Assembly (NCBI GenBank): GCA_032209605.1
Contig: JASFXZ010000008.1
Span: 5,580,001-5,644,000 of the forward strand
Source: Mactromeris polynyma
Taxonomy: Eukaryota > Mollusca > Bivalvia > Venerida > Mactridae
Reading direction: 5' to 3'
Length of the DNA stretch: 64,000 nt
The stretch's first letter is position 1. Each line of letters starts with the position of its first letter. A program made the position numbers and the translations under genes. Shown in pieces: positions 14,501 to 29,500 of the stretch. Below the pieces are notes generated by a model. It saw only the letters and a list, made by a program, of their open reading frames with translations, did not search any database and was not told the DNA's origin.

Positions 14501-17500
14501 AATAGATTTCCATGAATATGTGTCCTCACAGATTACTTACATATTGACATAACCATAGTTGAAAACACTACTGATACATCTAAATAACAAACGAACATGA
14601 CCACAGGAGATTGTCACATGTTATCTCCCTTTATCCCTTCTACAGTTATCTCCCTTTATCACTTCTACAGTTATCTCCCTCTATTCATTCTAGAGTTCTC
14701 TCCTATATATATCCTGTAGTATATGACTTGTAATGGTATATGTAGGAGGTAGAAAGAAAGATAACTCTAGAAGGGATAAAGGGAGAGAACTTGTGACAAA
14801 AGTCTTAACCTGTTATTGATAATAACCTGTCCGTTTTTTTATTTCATAGTAGAGACAATTCAAAAAAATGCATAGATAATGTTGACTGGGGTATTTAAGA
14901 CACCAGCGTTTGTACCTTTTTAGGATGTTGTATAGATGCAGGTGCTGGTCTGACGTACGTAGCTTTCACATTATCTGCTGTCTGTGATTCTAGAGCTACC
15001 TTCCACTGTCCGTACTCATTGTCTGTAGGTACACGTACCATCAAATACTTCCCTCTCTGTAGTAAGATAAAAATGTAAACTTGTACCAACATCATCCAAG
15101 GAGTGTGAATGCTTATTGTCAAAAAGGGCGGACAATTTCAAAATCAGGGAAACACTCTACACCTCCTTAAAACAATTATAACTTTGCACATATCTGACCA
15201 AAGCAGAAAACTTCATTTCATAACTTTTCCTCCAAAAGGGAGGGAATCAACTGAGGAGGATTCTCTCCCATGATTATCTCAATGTATACTTGGGTCCATG
15301 ATCTTTACAATATCAATAAATTAACTTATTCAACTCCTTCTTGCCATTGTATTGCCGACATATGACAAATTTGCATAATTTTCCTCTCTTTTTCAAAGAA
15401 AAGTATTTGGATTTTTATGTGCGGCAGTCAAACTCAAGTCTGATCTCAATCAATGATCTCACGGATATTTTACTGGTATGTCTGCGATCTCCACAGTTCT
15501 TAAAATTGCAGATGTAACAGAACTGAGTAAAGATCTTCACATTGTACAGTCAAGCAGCAAAGAGAGTTAAGTCATATAAAGTTAAGCGTCAGTTTTTTCT
15601 GTAATTAAGATATTTACCCCATCATCTACACCAAGAACACGTGGACCAAGTTCCTCTACTTTACCTCCCATCAGCTGTAGACTGTCACTGGGCTTATCTT
15701 TGTTTCCAGACTGAAAAAAATATGAGATACAGTCTGTAAACATTTATCTCCCTTGGTCATGTAATTGTTTTCGATTACCAACATTGTGTTTCCATAGGAA
15801 CGATGTTCTATGAGGTATAAAGGAGCTAGCTTGATATGAGAACCTCTAAGCACAAAGTCGAATCTACTCTTCACAGAGAAGTTGTTTCTAGAAGAGATAT
15901 GATAGCAAGGCTGGACAGATTGCAACAAGGCAACATGCAAACACAGTAACACATACATTCACACATATATTCGCACTATCAATTCAACATGCAGACAGAG
16001 GACAGGTATTGTACAAAATGGAGATGCATTCGTCATGCAACCCGTTTAAATTTATAATGGTAATTATTATGGGGCAGACAACTACAAGATGTATCAGTGA
16101 AAAAAAACCACAAAATTATTTAAAAATCATGCTTAATTCTATGTATTGTTATTTCACATTTCTACATGTACATGTAGTTTATTTTATGCTTATATCAACT
16201 GGTCAAATCAAACTTAATTATCATCCATTTTAAAAATACGCTAATACTAGTAAATAATGGTGCTTCTAAGAATTTTATGGTCAAAGGGAACATTGCTTGA
16301 TGTTCCAGCATGTGTCTTTCAGTGTTTTAATTTCTAAGATCGTGTAGACCATGTATAGTTATCTAGTCAAATGTCATTGTATGTGTAAATAAAACAACAT
16401 GGATGTCAAACAAACAGTAGAACAAAATGTTTTGGAGAACATTCGTAATGCCTCACCGCAGGTTCACACCAGACTTCATATAATGGCAGTCAAGTGTTTT
16501 ACAACTGAGTTAACTTGTCCAGCTTACATGCACGATTATTGAGAGAATATATGCATTGTTTTAATTCTGTTAATGGAGTATATCATAACCAGAAGTTTTA
16601 AAAGAATGTTTTGCATCTCTGGAAGACAGAAACATTAGGTAAGGTTTACATATTGCATAGAATTATACACTACACTAAAACCAGTGACATGTTACTATCA
16701 GGATACAATCATGCGGATCAACTATACATTCTTAATGAAATATAATTATGTATTCAAATACTTATACTAGCAATACACAAATATAAAAATATATACAATG
16801 AATGCCAGAAGCCAGTCAACATGAGGATATACAGTTTAGATATCAATCAAGAATATAACAGAATGATACATCAGCCAGCGATTCATAGCTAGCATAGATA
16901 CATAGATGCAGTAAATGATGAGATATACACAATGTCATTCATAGTTTACAACAGGAAATTGACACAAGTTCTCTCCCTTTCTCCCTTATAGAGTTCTCTC
17001 CCTCTATCCCTTCTATAGTACATGTATATGTAAATATATATAGATAAAGGGAGATAACTCATGACAATCTGCTGTGTTGTACCAAGTTCCCAATCATGAT
17101 TTACACTACTTTGAAGTAAATTACTGTATCCAGTATGTATACCAGAAATGTCACCTATCATGCACATGGATCAAATTCAATTTTCTCACATACCATATAA
17201 GGCAATTTCATGCAACAAATGAGAAATTATACTCAAATTATTACCAATCATCTCATGAATGAACTAGAACTAGACATGCATGGTAAACACAAATAGCATT
17301 TTTAGTATTTGATCTAGATTCAACTTTTACCTCATACTTATACATATACAAAACATCGCTTATACTACTGAAGTGGAAATTGCCATCACCATTTTCCCCA
17401 CCCTATACCAACTAAAGATCTAAACTATAAAAACATACATGGTGAAAAGAAGTGATAAGAATACTATACTAGTACTATATTCTTGTACATAATTATACCA

Positions 17501-20500
17501 ATATTATATACTGGTATATGTATATATAATTATGTCTATATATGGAACAAACAGAAGTCACTTGATATAGAATATAATTTAGAATTCTTAGTAGTTGTTC
17601 TCATAAATGACATACATCAGTTTTCTTTTACATAGTGAACATTGTGACTTGTTCCCCTCCATGTGATGCTGATATGTGTCAGAATTGTTTCCCTTGTACG
17701 CAAAACTATCTGGAGTTACTCCCCCTACTAGGAGAGTGTTTATCATTGGACTTCTCGGTAACAAATTGTACATTTACATGTAATTGCTTAGAGTAGGATG
17801 TGCAGTAACTTAATAGGAAACAATTGCATTATAACATATATCAATTAATTCAGATTTACATAAGAGTGTTCCAACACAAGGTAATGCATCATTTAGACCA
17901 TACCATATATGACATTTATAACCTAAATTATAAAAATTGTATGGTACAAATATCCTGTAAGTCCATGGAACAAATATCCTGTAAGTCCTGTAAAGAGTAC
18001 AAGGTCAAGGTCAGTAGTGTTAACAGCCTACATACTGTGTATAGACTAACTTTATTCATCAGTAAGTTGTATATGTGTTATTGTTGTTGTTGTTACTTAC
18101 ATTGCGAGCAACCTGTAGAGAACAAACCATTGTACATAAAACATTATACAACCTGTCAAACCAGTACCCCATACTGAATGCAGCACTCATACAAGAAACA
18201 AGAGTAACCCTGGAAGTGATGGATGCTCCCTGAATGCCCATTGTCAATGAAAAGGCAGTAATTGTAATACACATATGTCGGTAGAAGGAAAAAATATGGT
18301 CAAAGGGAGATAATTCAGTAGATACGGAAGGTAGGATTATGTTGTGTGCATTGCAGATTCTTTTATTGCCAGCTATCTATATTTAATATTTCATTTCAAT
18401 GTCTAGTCTTTCCAATATATGACCCAGACAAGCAATGATAATGGAAAAAAGATATGACCTAGAAAACCAACAATGATAATGGAAAAAAGATATGACCCAG
18501 ACAAGCAATGATAATGGAAAAATATACATGTATAGTAAAGGAGAGACAACTCAATTAATATGCAAGGGTAGATTAATGTTCTAGAGCACTACACTTCCTT
18601 TCATTGCCATCTATGTATGTTCCTTGGTTTTTTTGAATTGCTGTAGTACTTTTGAAGATATGGAAAAGACAAATACCTACAACAGGAAAAAAATGGGGAG
18701 ATAATTCAGTAATGACTGATGATAGGATTATGGTTCTTGCGCACTGCACTTGATCTCATTGATTTCTATCTATATTCCAGGTTTCATTAAAATCTGTCAT
18801 AGTCCAGACAAGAGTGTGACAGATGGAAGGAGGGACGGACACAGTGGCAACTATATGCTCCTTTTGGGGAGCATAATAAACGTGGAAGGCATAGTGGTTG
18901 AGGCACATAGTGCCAGACAATGATCAGGTTTGAATCCCACCTTGGACAATGTTGAATCTGGAACTCCACTTTCCCTGGCATAGGGGCCAGTACTGGTTGG
19001 TAATCAAGAAAACAGTCATCAAGAGTAATAAATATAAGTATTAATAACTTGTCTCACAATCGATGGAGAAACAAATTAGTTCAAACTAAACTAAGGTACA
19101 AACCATGTTAAAATACATTCTCTTCTCTTATCAATGTTAACAAAAATAACTAAATCAAATGTTTTTGTTACAGTTTCTTGACAAGAACAAAATTTAACAC
19201 ACAGTAAAATGTCATATTTACCACATTAAAATGTTTGAGTAGGGAGAATGCACCGTGCAACACTGATACAGGGGTTTACCATTTACAGTACAAATACCTC
19301 ACGAAACTATCTTAAATACAACCACAGATCTGATCATATGTCATTTTTTCTAACAAACTGATCTTATCAGTAGAATATCTACAATACACACATTATGTAT
19401 AAAGAGTAAACCTACTTCAATAAGACATGTTAACAGTATAATGTAATGTATTGACTTATAGTCATTTTGTCAAATCATCAAACAGAACAAGGATAATGTA
19501 TGGCAATCATACATCAGGCTGCACAAACTATGGTCTGATGTTATCTAACTCAGCAGTTTGTGGTTATAGAGATTGGAATCAAACACAACTGTACACAATC
19601 TTTGTTATAATAGTGAGACAATTGACTAAACAAATATGCATACAAATACTGCACAGCTTATTCATGAATGTGAACATTATTATGTGAAGTCCAATGCATG
19701 TTAATATAGGGATTCATTGATTCATATGTGAAGTCCATTGCATGTTAATATAGGCATTCATTGATTCATAACTATCTTGAGAAAGCCAACCAAGTTTTAG
19801 CCAATACTTGATTTCAGAAATACACATTATTTGTTTGTTGTAACAATAATACATGACAACAGTACAAACACTATACAGTAAATGCTCGATAATGCGACCA
19901 CCCTTGGGACCCTTGAAAACTGGTCTTAATATTGAGGTGGTCTTAATATTGACATTGAACAAAGAGCAAAACAGTGAAAATGGACTTGAAAAGTGTGTTC
20001 TCAATTTATAGGTGGTCTTATTATTGAGGTGGTCTTTAAGTAAGGTTTTACTGTATTACGTATTCAACTGAATTTTATTATCAATATTGTAGCTGTTTGA
20101 TTCTATATATTTTATCTACTAAAATATTTTAATGAAAAAAAATCTAGAGAAGAAAAATGTTCAGAGTGAACAGCATACATAGTATAAAACATCAGAAACA
20201 AACACAGTGTCCACAAGCTCCCAGAACCAACACATACATATATACATGGTCTCTTCAAGGAGAACACTTGCCCCAGATTTATACAAGCATTGTGACATAA
20301 AAAGCATAATACAGTCAGACCTCGTTTATTCGACAACCTTTTATCCGAATACTCGGTATCATCCGAAATAAATATCAGGTCCTGATGTATCTTATGCACT
20401 TCGAATGGAAATGGCCTATTCGAAACCATGTATTATTCGAAATAAAAATTCCGGACCCAATGAATTCGAATGAACGAGGTCCAACTGTATGTAAAAGAAA

Positions 20501-23500
20501 TACTGAAGAGATTGAGGAAAATGATAGTAATACAAAAGATGATGCTAACAGCACAGATGATGAGGGTGTAACAACATAGACAATGTTTGCAGATAAAATG
20601 GATGAAAACAAACATAGACTTCATACGAAATATACAGACAGCCTTCATCATTAAAGTCACTTACAGTATACTTTTATGACATTTAGTGAGCAATTCCTGT
20701 AATAATAAATGCTGACATTACTTGAGATAGATTCAATAAGCAAATCGCAAATATCTCAATGCATTGTGAATTTCATATCTCACAGTAGATATGTCAAGAG
20801 AAGCCTTTGTTTGTGAACGTGGTCTTCCTTGTGCAACAATTTTTGGCTTAAAATGAAGCCATGAAACAAGACCCAACCGATAAGCGCTTAATATTACAAA
20901 TGTTTTATGACTATTCTGAAACATGTTTATTTGCAACCATAATCTACATTTTATCATTGTTCTGTGCTCTTTACATGGGCGGATCCAGGATTTAGGCTTA
21001 GAAGGGGGGGGGGGGGGGGGGGGGCATAACTTTTGGACATTTTTTGGTATTGCTCAAGCCTTTGAAATGACAATGACAGTGTTTTATTCCTTGTTTAGAA
21101 ACCTCATCATTGAATATAATGCTACAACAAAACAGAAACGCTTATTTGAAAAATCTTAAAATTATAGATCTCTGTATATTTTCGTGTTATACTCAGACGT
21201 ACATGTAAGGTTGGGCAATTTTGGAATAGTAACAACCGAGAATACAGTAAATATAGATGGAGCTGACCGATGTATGTACTCACCTCATAGTAATGTAACC
21301 AACCATCCTTGGCACGGAAAAATCGACGCTTCCATGTCTTCAATAATGTTGCTTTCTTCTTGTTCATTGGTAGTTTCTCCATCAAACCTTCCATACCAAT
21401 AAACTTGTGAGATATATCCTCAACGTTCTACAATATATCATTGATCCATACCAATAAACTTGTGAGATATATCCTCAACATTCTACAATATATCATTGAT
21501 CCATACCAATAAACTTGTGAGATATATCCTCAACGTTCTACAATATATCATTGATCCATACCAATAAACTTGTGAGATATATCCTCAACATTCTACAATA
21601 TATCATTGATTCATACCAATAAACTTGTGAGATATATCCTCAACGTTCTACAATATATCATTGATCCATACCAATAAACTTGTGAGATATATCCTCAACG
21701 TTCTACAATATATCATTGATCCATACCAATAAACTTGTGAGATATATCCTCAACATTCTACAATATATCATTAATCCATACCAATAAACTTGTGAGATAT
21801 ATCCTCAACATTCTACAATATATCATTGATTCATACCAATAAACTTGTGAGATATATCCTCAACATTCTACAATATATCATTAATCCATACCAATAAACT
21901 TGTGAGATATATCCTCAACGTTCTACAATATATCATTGATCCATAACAATAAACTTGTGAGATATATCCTCAACGTTCTACAATATATCATTGATCCATA
22001 ACAATAAACTTGTGAGATATATCCTCAACGTTCTACAATATATCATTGATCCATACCAATAAACTTGTGAGATATATCCTCAACGTTCTACAATATATCA
22101 TTGATCCATACCAATAAACTTGTGAGATATATCCTCAACGTTCTACAATATATCATTGATCCATACCAATAAACTTGTGAGATATATCCTCAACGTTCTA
22201 CAATATATCATTGATTCATACCAATAAACTTGTGAGATATATCCTCAACGTTCTACAATATATCATTAACATCATCAATCAGAACACATATACAGTGAAA
22301 CTTCAATAACAAGCCCCATAGTTTGGTTCTAATTAGTAGTCTGACTAATAAATTATAGCATGGAAGAAAAATTTCAAAAAGGACAATGAAGATTATGGTC
22401 TTATTAATGAATTTTGATTGTCTATAAATGAGGTTTTATTGTGTATTGTTATGAAGAATATACCCCTCAACCTATGCCTTCCAGATTGGCAGTCAAGTGC
22501 TGTTACAGATTGAGCTAACTGGTCTGGCTCCGTATTTTCCAAACCTCGCATCAACTGTTTACTGGACATGTTTGTCAAATATTGTTCATGACAAATACAA
22601 CAGACTGTAAGGTTTCAATTACAGCTTCAGTCTGCTGGTTTTTCATACATCATTGTGAATAACTACGGTACATTGTAATGACAAATGTATGATAAACTAT
22701 ACTTGGTCATGCAGCTCTTTACCAAATGTGTCTACAGTGTAGGCAATATAACTATACACAGTTGTAACCCCCTGTGAAATGATCATTGTCAAACCATGTT
22801 TAATCCATGATTTTACCATGTTTCAAACATGGTCAGTGATCATGTTCGACCCCTGTTATGACAATAAAATGACCATGTTTCAAACATGGACGACCATGGA
22901 CGTTAAATGGCACAATTCCTGACAATGGTCACTTTAACAATGATATGACTTTATCATGACAATGATATAAACATCGACATACAATTGCTAATTCATGGTC
23001 ATCCAGACAGTTAAATCATGATCATTATGAACCATTGTCAAAACATGGTCGTCTATGTTCAGGCAATTGTGCCATTTAACGTCCATGGTCGTCCATGTTT
23101 GAAACATGGTCATCTTGATGGTTAAATCAGGGTCATTATGAACCATTGTCAAAACATGGTCGTCCATGTTCAGGCAATTGTGCCATTTAACGTCCATGGT
23201 CGTCCATGTTTGAAACATGGTCATCTTGACGGTTAAATCAGGGTCATTATGAACCATTGTCAAAACATGGTCATCCATGTTCAGGCAATTGTGCCATTTA
23301 ACGTCCATGGTTGTCCATGTTTGAAACATGGTCATCATGACGGTTAAATCAGGGTCATTATGAACCATAGTCAAAACACCTTTTTTCAGTCCATCATTGG
23401 ATAAGGTATTCAGTTTATAAAGTTAAGTAATTTTCCTTCTATATATATGGTAACTTAAAACACAACTAAAACTATTTTTAAATTGTATAATGTATGTTAA

Positions 23501-26500
23501 ATTTAATTTTAAAGCAGTTGCAAGTTATAATATTCTAGGCAATCCTTTACTGTATATTTTTTAATGGTGCTTTTATTGGAAAAAAATAAAAAAGTATGTA
23601 TTTTTTTATAAAGGGAGGTAATTTACTAAAATACTTCAAAATATTTTTAAAAAATGTTAGTTTAAGTCTTGGAAGTGACATAATTTGGTAACAATGTCAA
23701 TTTTCTTATGTTTTACAACTACAATGAACTACATTTGCCATAAATAGATCATAATTTTGAAAAAAACAGATGGTAAATGTCTCTGAAAATTGAGTGAAAG
23801 TAGAACAAATGCTTTGTTGAACTGATAACCTGTACAAATAATTTTGTCTTGAATGCATTAACTTTATTAGAATAATTATTACTTAAGGATATAAAACAGT
23901 TTTTTATTAGTGAATGAATAACACTGACCATTAATTCAACCAAGGTGAACCTTGGACAAAGTCGTTTTGACCATAGCTTGCAACCATGTCTATAATGTTT
24001 GTAACCATGGTCAGATGACAGTCAACTTAGTAATTTGTATACAAAGAGTATCTGAACAATATAATTAGTTCATGGTTGCCAAAATGGTTGTCTTGTTAGT
24101 AAAGCTTTACATGGTTAAAATATTCATTGGCACATTTAATATTTCCTTTTATATGTTATTGTTTTATGTATAAAAATAAATAGATGAAGTCTTAAGACAA
24201 TACATCTTTATTTGTATGTCAACTTATTTTTAATTGACTTGTTTATCTCGAACTGATTATTACAAAATACTATACATGATGGCAACCATGAAATAATTAT
24301 ATTGTTCAGATATGTACATGTACTCTTTGTATACAAATTACTAAGTATTCATGTATACATATATTAATTAATAAAGTATTCCTCTAGCACATATATATGA
24401 AGACCATTGGAAAACATAGGATTTTAAACTGCCCAAAATCTGAAAAAGGAAACCGTTAAATTTCTAACTTGTAATAAGATATCCAATTTGCTCAATGTCA
24501 TGATGCTAAATTCTTAACTAATCCAAATGTATGGATTTTCATATTTCAGAGAAATATTTAAATTCCTAAATAGTGATAACTTTTCCAATCCAGAAAAGTT
24601 AGGATATATTTGGATTAATATTCCAATCTTTTCCATACTTTTCCAACTTAAATATCCAAAGTAATCTTATGATTTTTTAGAATTTGTTAGGACCCTCTTT
24701 TCCAAAGAATTCCAATGTTCTCTAAATGAGACAACATGGTATTTCTTGCTAAGAATTCTAAGGAATTATTAGGACTTAAAAATACATTGAAATAATTTCT
24801 GTATGGGATGTCCATGATCTGAACATGATCAAAACAGCAGCATGGCTATATCATTGTCATTTAAATTTTCATCACAATTATGCTGTTGAATTAACACTGG
24901 CTATGTTTTAACTATGTTATGGTTATGAAACACATTATGGTCAAAACATTGTCAGTTAAAACAAAAATAAAAAGACTCTGATATGACTATGGAGAAATTA
25001 ATGTTTTGTTGTGACTATGTTTTGATAATGATCATATCATTGTCAAATCTGTTGTTGTAAATGTCCATGATTAGGACATGGTCAAAATATTGTCAGATCA
25101 GGACTATTTCATTGTCAAAAATCTTCATTGTCAGCTATCATGTTTTTTCATTGTCAAATCATTGTTGACCATGTTTTGATCATGGTCAGTCCTGATATGA
25201 CAATGGTCATTTCAGCGGGGACTTGATGTTAAAACTTACATCTTTATTAATTCTACATATTGTTCCATTCCCTAATGGTTTAGATACAGTAAACTTCACT
25301 TCAGGGGACCATAATATCATTTTATCCGAATTTTGTTGTCTCTAACATTAACCTTTTCCACAGATAAAATCGGAAGTTGAAAGGGAGCATAATATGATTG
25401 ACTAAGTAATGTGTGTTAATTATAAATCACTAATAGCATTCTAATATCCCAATACTGGATCAACTATATTTAATGAATATTACATTATTTGGACATCATC
25501 TGATCACAATAAGCCAGGGTATAACCAGTAGAAATATAGAGCAAGCTGCCTGGGACCTTAATATTTGTCTTACAGTTAGCGATACCGTTATAAGTGGAGT
25601 TTACTATATATGTATGAATGATACTTACATCTGGCATCATTTTCACTTCATACAGTCTGGCAAGTAACTTTGCCTAAAAAAGTAAGAAAAGATAGATAAA
25701 AGTACAAGGTACATGTAACCAAGGTAACGGGAAGACGATTTGTGGTAAAATATATATACATGTAGTAGCAACATGTGACATTCACCTTGAGTTATCTGAA
25801 GGATTAGTGTATCTGGTTTTGGTTTTCAAACTGATATTATTTATGGATAAATATTTCCATTCTGAAATCTACATGAACAAGAAAGTGTTCCTATAATGTT
25901 GCCAAAATCTCAGGAGGTGGGGAGTTTGGACACCCGTGCTGCCTCTGGATACACACATGCAATATTAATAATACATACTGGATCCCAGTCTCTGAACTTC
26001 ACTCTTGTGTCCTTCACCAGTTCCTCATCATCATCAATAACCTTTGAGGCTGCTGGAACAGTGACAGCTGATGTAGATGTTTTGTTGTCATGGTAACTGT
26101 GAGACTGTGTCTGAACTGGTTTCTGAGTCTTAGGAATAACATCCTGGGTTTGCTTCACAGTATCTGTAAATATAAATAAGTATGTACATTAAAATATAAC
26201 ATTGCAAGTATAAGTGTAGTTCACACTAATATGATGAACTGTGAACATGCAAATTTATAACTAAAATGTAGTGATAAAGACCACCAAATATATTTATACC
26301 GATCATCTTAATTCAAGAAGTTTTGCTGGATAAAGGTGACCATGGCATTTGTTTGTTTGTTAAGGTTGAGTGTGTCCAATTCCTGAGTCAAACAAGAAGA
26401 TTTGCTTTAGTGAACAAATATGATAAGAAATAAAGAGATGAATTTTTCATGTCTCAAATATATAAAACTATTTTTCATCATATATAAACTACATAAATTT

Positions 26501-29500
26501 TCAACTGTCAAATAAAAAACAGAAATAAAAAGCTGGTTTTACGATGTAGGTAACACATTAATGTCTTTGAGGACATATGAAGCAATGCATCATCTTATCT
26601 TGCATATAATTTACAACCGGTCATATAACTCTGCATTTTGCAAATACATGCGCCATATTTATGTAAATAATATGGCAACTTGTATGTGATACAGTACGTA
26701 TCTAAAGAGGACATAACTTATAATGAGCCCTGGGTAGGATAAGATCAGTCTTTTATGTTCCCTATGGTTGACTTGATATCAAATTACACCATATTCTGAC
26801 CTTCATACATAAATCACACAGACAATCTACCACCCGTCTGCTGCACAAATTATACATTTCTATTCAAGGCCATCCAGAATTTAGACTAACATAATTATGA
26901 AAACAAATCTTGAGTTGAATGTATTTCAAATAGATAGGAAATATATCTTTTTCTCATCTTGAAAAGTTTCAAGTAAAATAGTATATTTCAATAGGTGACA
27001 GCAAAACTAGACTGCATTCAAGTATTATGAAGCAGTTTGTTATGCTTTCATCACTCAATCTGAACACTGTCATTGCTGCATGTCATTGCCTAATCATCAT
27101 TAATTACATGAGGATTCATAACAAAAATGTGCACACCTCAAAATTGGCAATAATTCAAGTAATCCTAAGTCTAATGTGCAGGTAAATGTCTTCACGCTTG
27201 CACACACCTATAGAACATACACGCCTAAATTGGTCTTAAATACCTACTACTGGCCAAAACCTGCCCTGCGTTCAGTTACGGCTAACAATCGGAACGTTAC
27301 GAAACTGATTTGTTTTGTATCCCTGACCCACCGTATCACATTCACTGTTCACAGGGAACCAAATTGCAAATGTTACAAAACTTTAGCCGCAAACGCCTTA
27401 ACTGAACGTAGGGCAGACCACACTTGCATAATAAACCGATTGAATACTGAGATTTTAGCAATATGCATGATAATGCATATGATACACGATCGTATAGTCC
27501 CACAACTGGAGAGAACCAAACTGTGTTGGACAATCAAAAACACCAGAATGGAAGTCCTTAAATATCAAGTGTAAAATATTGCTTCTATACAAATTATCTG
27601 ACATTTCTATTTATCATTTACATATCTGACAGCATTTATCTGTAATTTAACTCCATGAAATCCAGCATCATTATTAATTGTTATTTAATTGCACACATAT
27701 CAGGAGTTAATTATATCTGTCAACATGCCAAAGAGTGTAAGGTTTCTTGCTGCTATCATCTCCTTATATGGACAAACTCACAATTTAATGCTAATTACAA
27801 TAAAGTGAGAGATTCAAATATAGAGCCAAATCATACCAGAAACTGATCATGTGTCTATATATAGGCAAGAAGGTTATATTTTAAAGTGAATCATCTTGCA
27901 TTAGATGATTTACTGACAAACTGACATCAATATTAACAGCAAATTGAAACGAAAGTTATCATTTGTGGTATTGCACAGAAAAACAATACCACATCATGAA
28001 ACACTGCAAGCAATTCATAAATGCAAAGGCATTAACAATGTTATAACCTAAAGCATTCCATAATCACTGAACATTATGCATTAGAGCAATTATCTTTAAG
28101 TTCTTTATGGCACACCAACACAATTATGGTAATGTAATGGTGAGCTTCAGTAATGACAGAAAATACAAAGCATGTTTCAGACCATTCCTTGCACCCCTGT
28201 TCCCATGCACATGCATGTTAACCCTTGCACCTCCTTTGTCCCTAATATTTTGTTGATTGTTGTTTCCCACATATCTGTGTTGGGAGGCATTGTTTTGTGT
28301 ATGTGGCATTCCTTTGTAATCTCTCTTTCAGTAAAGATTGAATACCAGAGGAGAAGCAAGAAAGTCAAGTGGTTGGCATCCACATATCGTCTACTTGTCA
28401 GGATGGTACACACAGTGGTGAGGGCCACTCAATTCCAAGTCAGCATAGTACTGACCATTCAATGACAGAGGTCAAACGTCCACAAAAGCCTCACAAATGG
28501 CCCAAGGTTGTATAGAACATTTGACTGTAGTCTTAAAAGGCCCTATCCTAGAATATTACAAATGCACTACTGTATGTATATAGCCTATAGAAAATAATCA
28601 ATATGATACCATTGGATTACACAAACAGCACATTTAAATCAGCATTCAGAAAAACAAACATTGATCACATTATCCATGATTGGATAAATATGCCAAGTCA
28701 GCAAACTACACATTGATTCAAACACTACCAAACCAGCCAGGGCAACAAAATGAGATTTTATTGCTGAGAAGTATAACACAAGGCATTAAAAATCATTTCA
28801 TTCAAACTTCATCATAACAAAATACAACCCTAGGTCTCATTTTTTTGATACTTGAAAGTTGAACCATGTATCATTACTTGTTTGTTAAGTGAATGGGAAC
28901 ACAAAGTCTTATCACACACGTACAGGTAAAACATTACAACATAAAATACAACCATCCTAAACTTCACCACACAGAACAACCAAGTTTATGGTAGGATTGT
29001 GCATTTGAATTCAACCCACGCATGCAATTGATTAAAACTACTTTGTTATAAAGTCTTGAATGTAGGAGGTTTATTCACCTTGTTTTTAAACCATGTGGGT
29101 TGATTTATACATAGATTGCTCTAAACTGAACCTTTAGTGTACCTGTACATCATGTGACTAAATTATACTTACAGAACACTTTGGATTCATAAATCTTGGG
29201 TGACTTTAAGAGTCCAAACATGAAGGAACATCAAAAACCAGAATATTGTATTATGTCAATATAAAGAACCAAATACATAATGATTTATGATAATTAATTT
29301 CAGTACCATACATGTACCACTTTCCCTGTTTGAAACATGATGGATATAAAGTAACATCAAACCAGAACATTACTTCAGCCTTGTTTATTTGGGAAGCAAA
29401 ACACAAACAGTAGCAAAACCCCATAAAAATAAATGGAATTATTCACAATTACACCAGCAATGACCTTGAACATTTACAATAACAAACTATGGTCAAGAAG

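Larger units (their letters stand above)
15711..21283 (-). other. Intron 4 (5.6 kb)
   Basis: Holds the repeats listed separately at 16953, 18285, 18878, 19681, 19874, 20311 and 21002. No exon is needed here by phase, and none is visible. Confidence 0.75.
22768..25221. mobile_element. Word-repeat DNA element 1 (about 2.45 kb, non-autonomous)
   Basis: Ends are inverted: CCCCCTGTGAAATGATCATT at the left, ATGACAATGGTCATTTCAGC then GGGG at the right. The arms are permutations of CCATGTTT, AAACATGG, ATGGTCATTG and TTGTCA. The centre (about 23400-23690) is highly similar to 47325-47635 in element 2. No transposase ORF; the 128-codon ORF at 22988-23374 is the 111-bp repeat read through. Confidence 0.75.
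21428..25628 (-). other. Intron 3 (4.2 kb)
   Basis: Filled almost entirely by the 55-bp array, a MITE (22291-22445), a SINE fragment (22470-22560) and the word-repeat DNA element (22768-25221). A further short fragment with GTAAACTTCACTTCAGG at about 25290 may be a MITE end. Confidence 0.75.

Noticed and set aside
22988..23374. 128-codon ORF with a 37-residue repeat
   Set aside because: Read-through of the 111-bp tandem repeat in DNA element 1.
27176..27574. 132-codon plus-strand ORF
   Set aside because: Created by the inverted-repeat element at 27261-27416.
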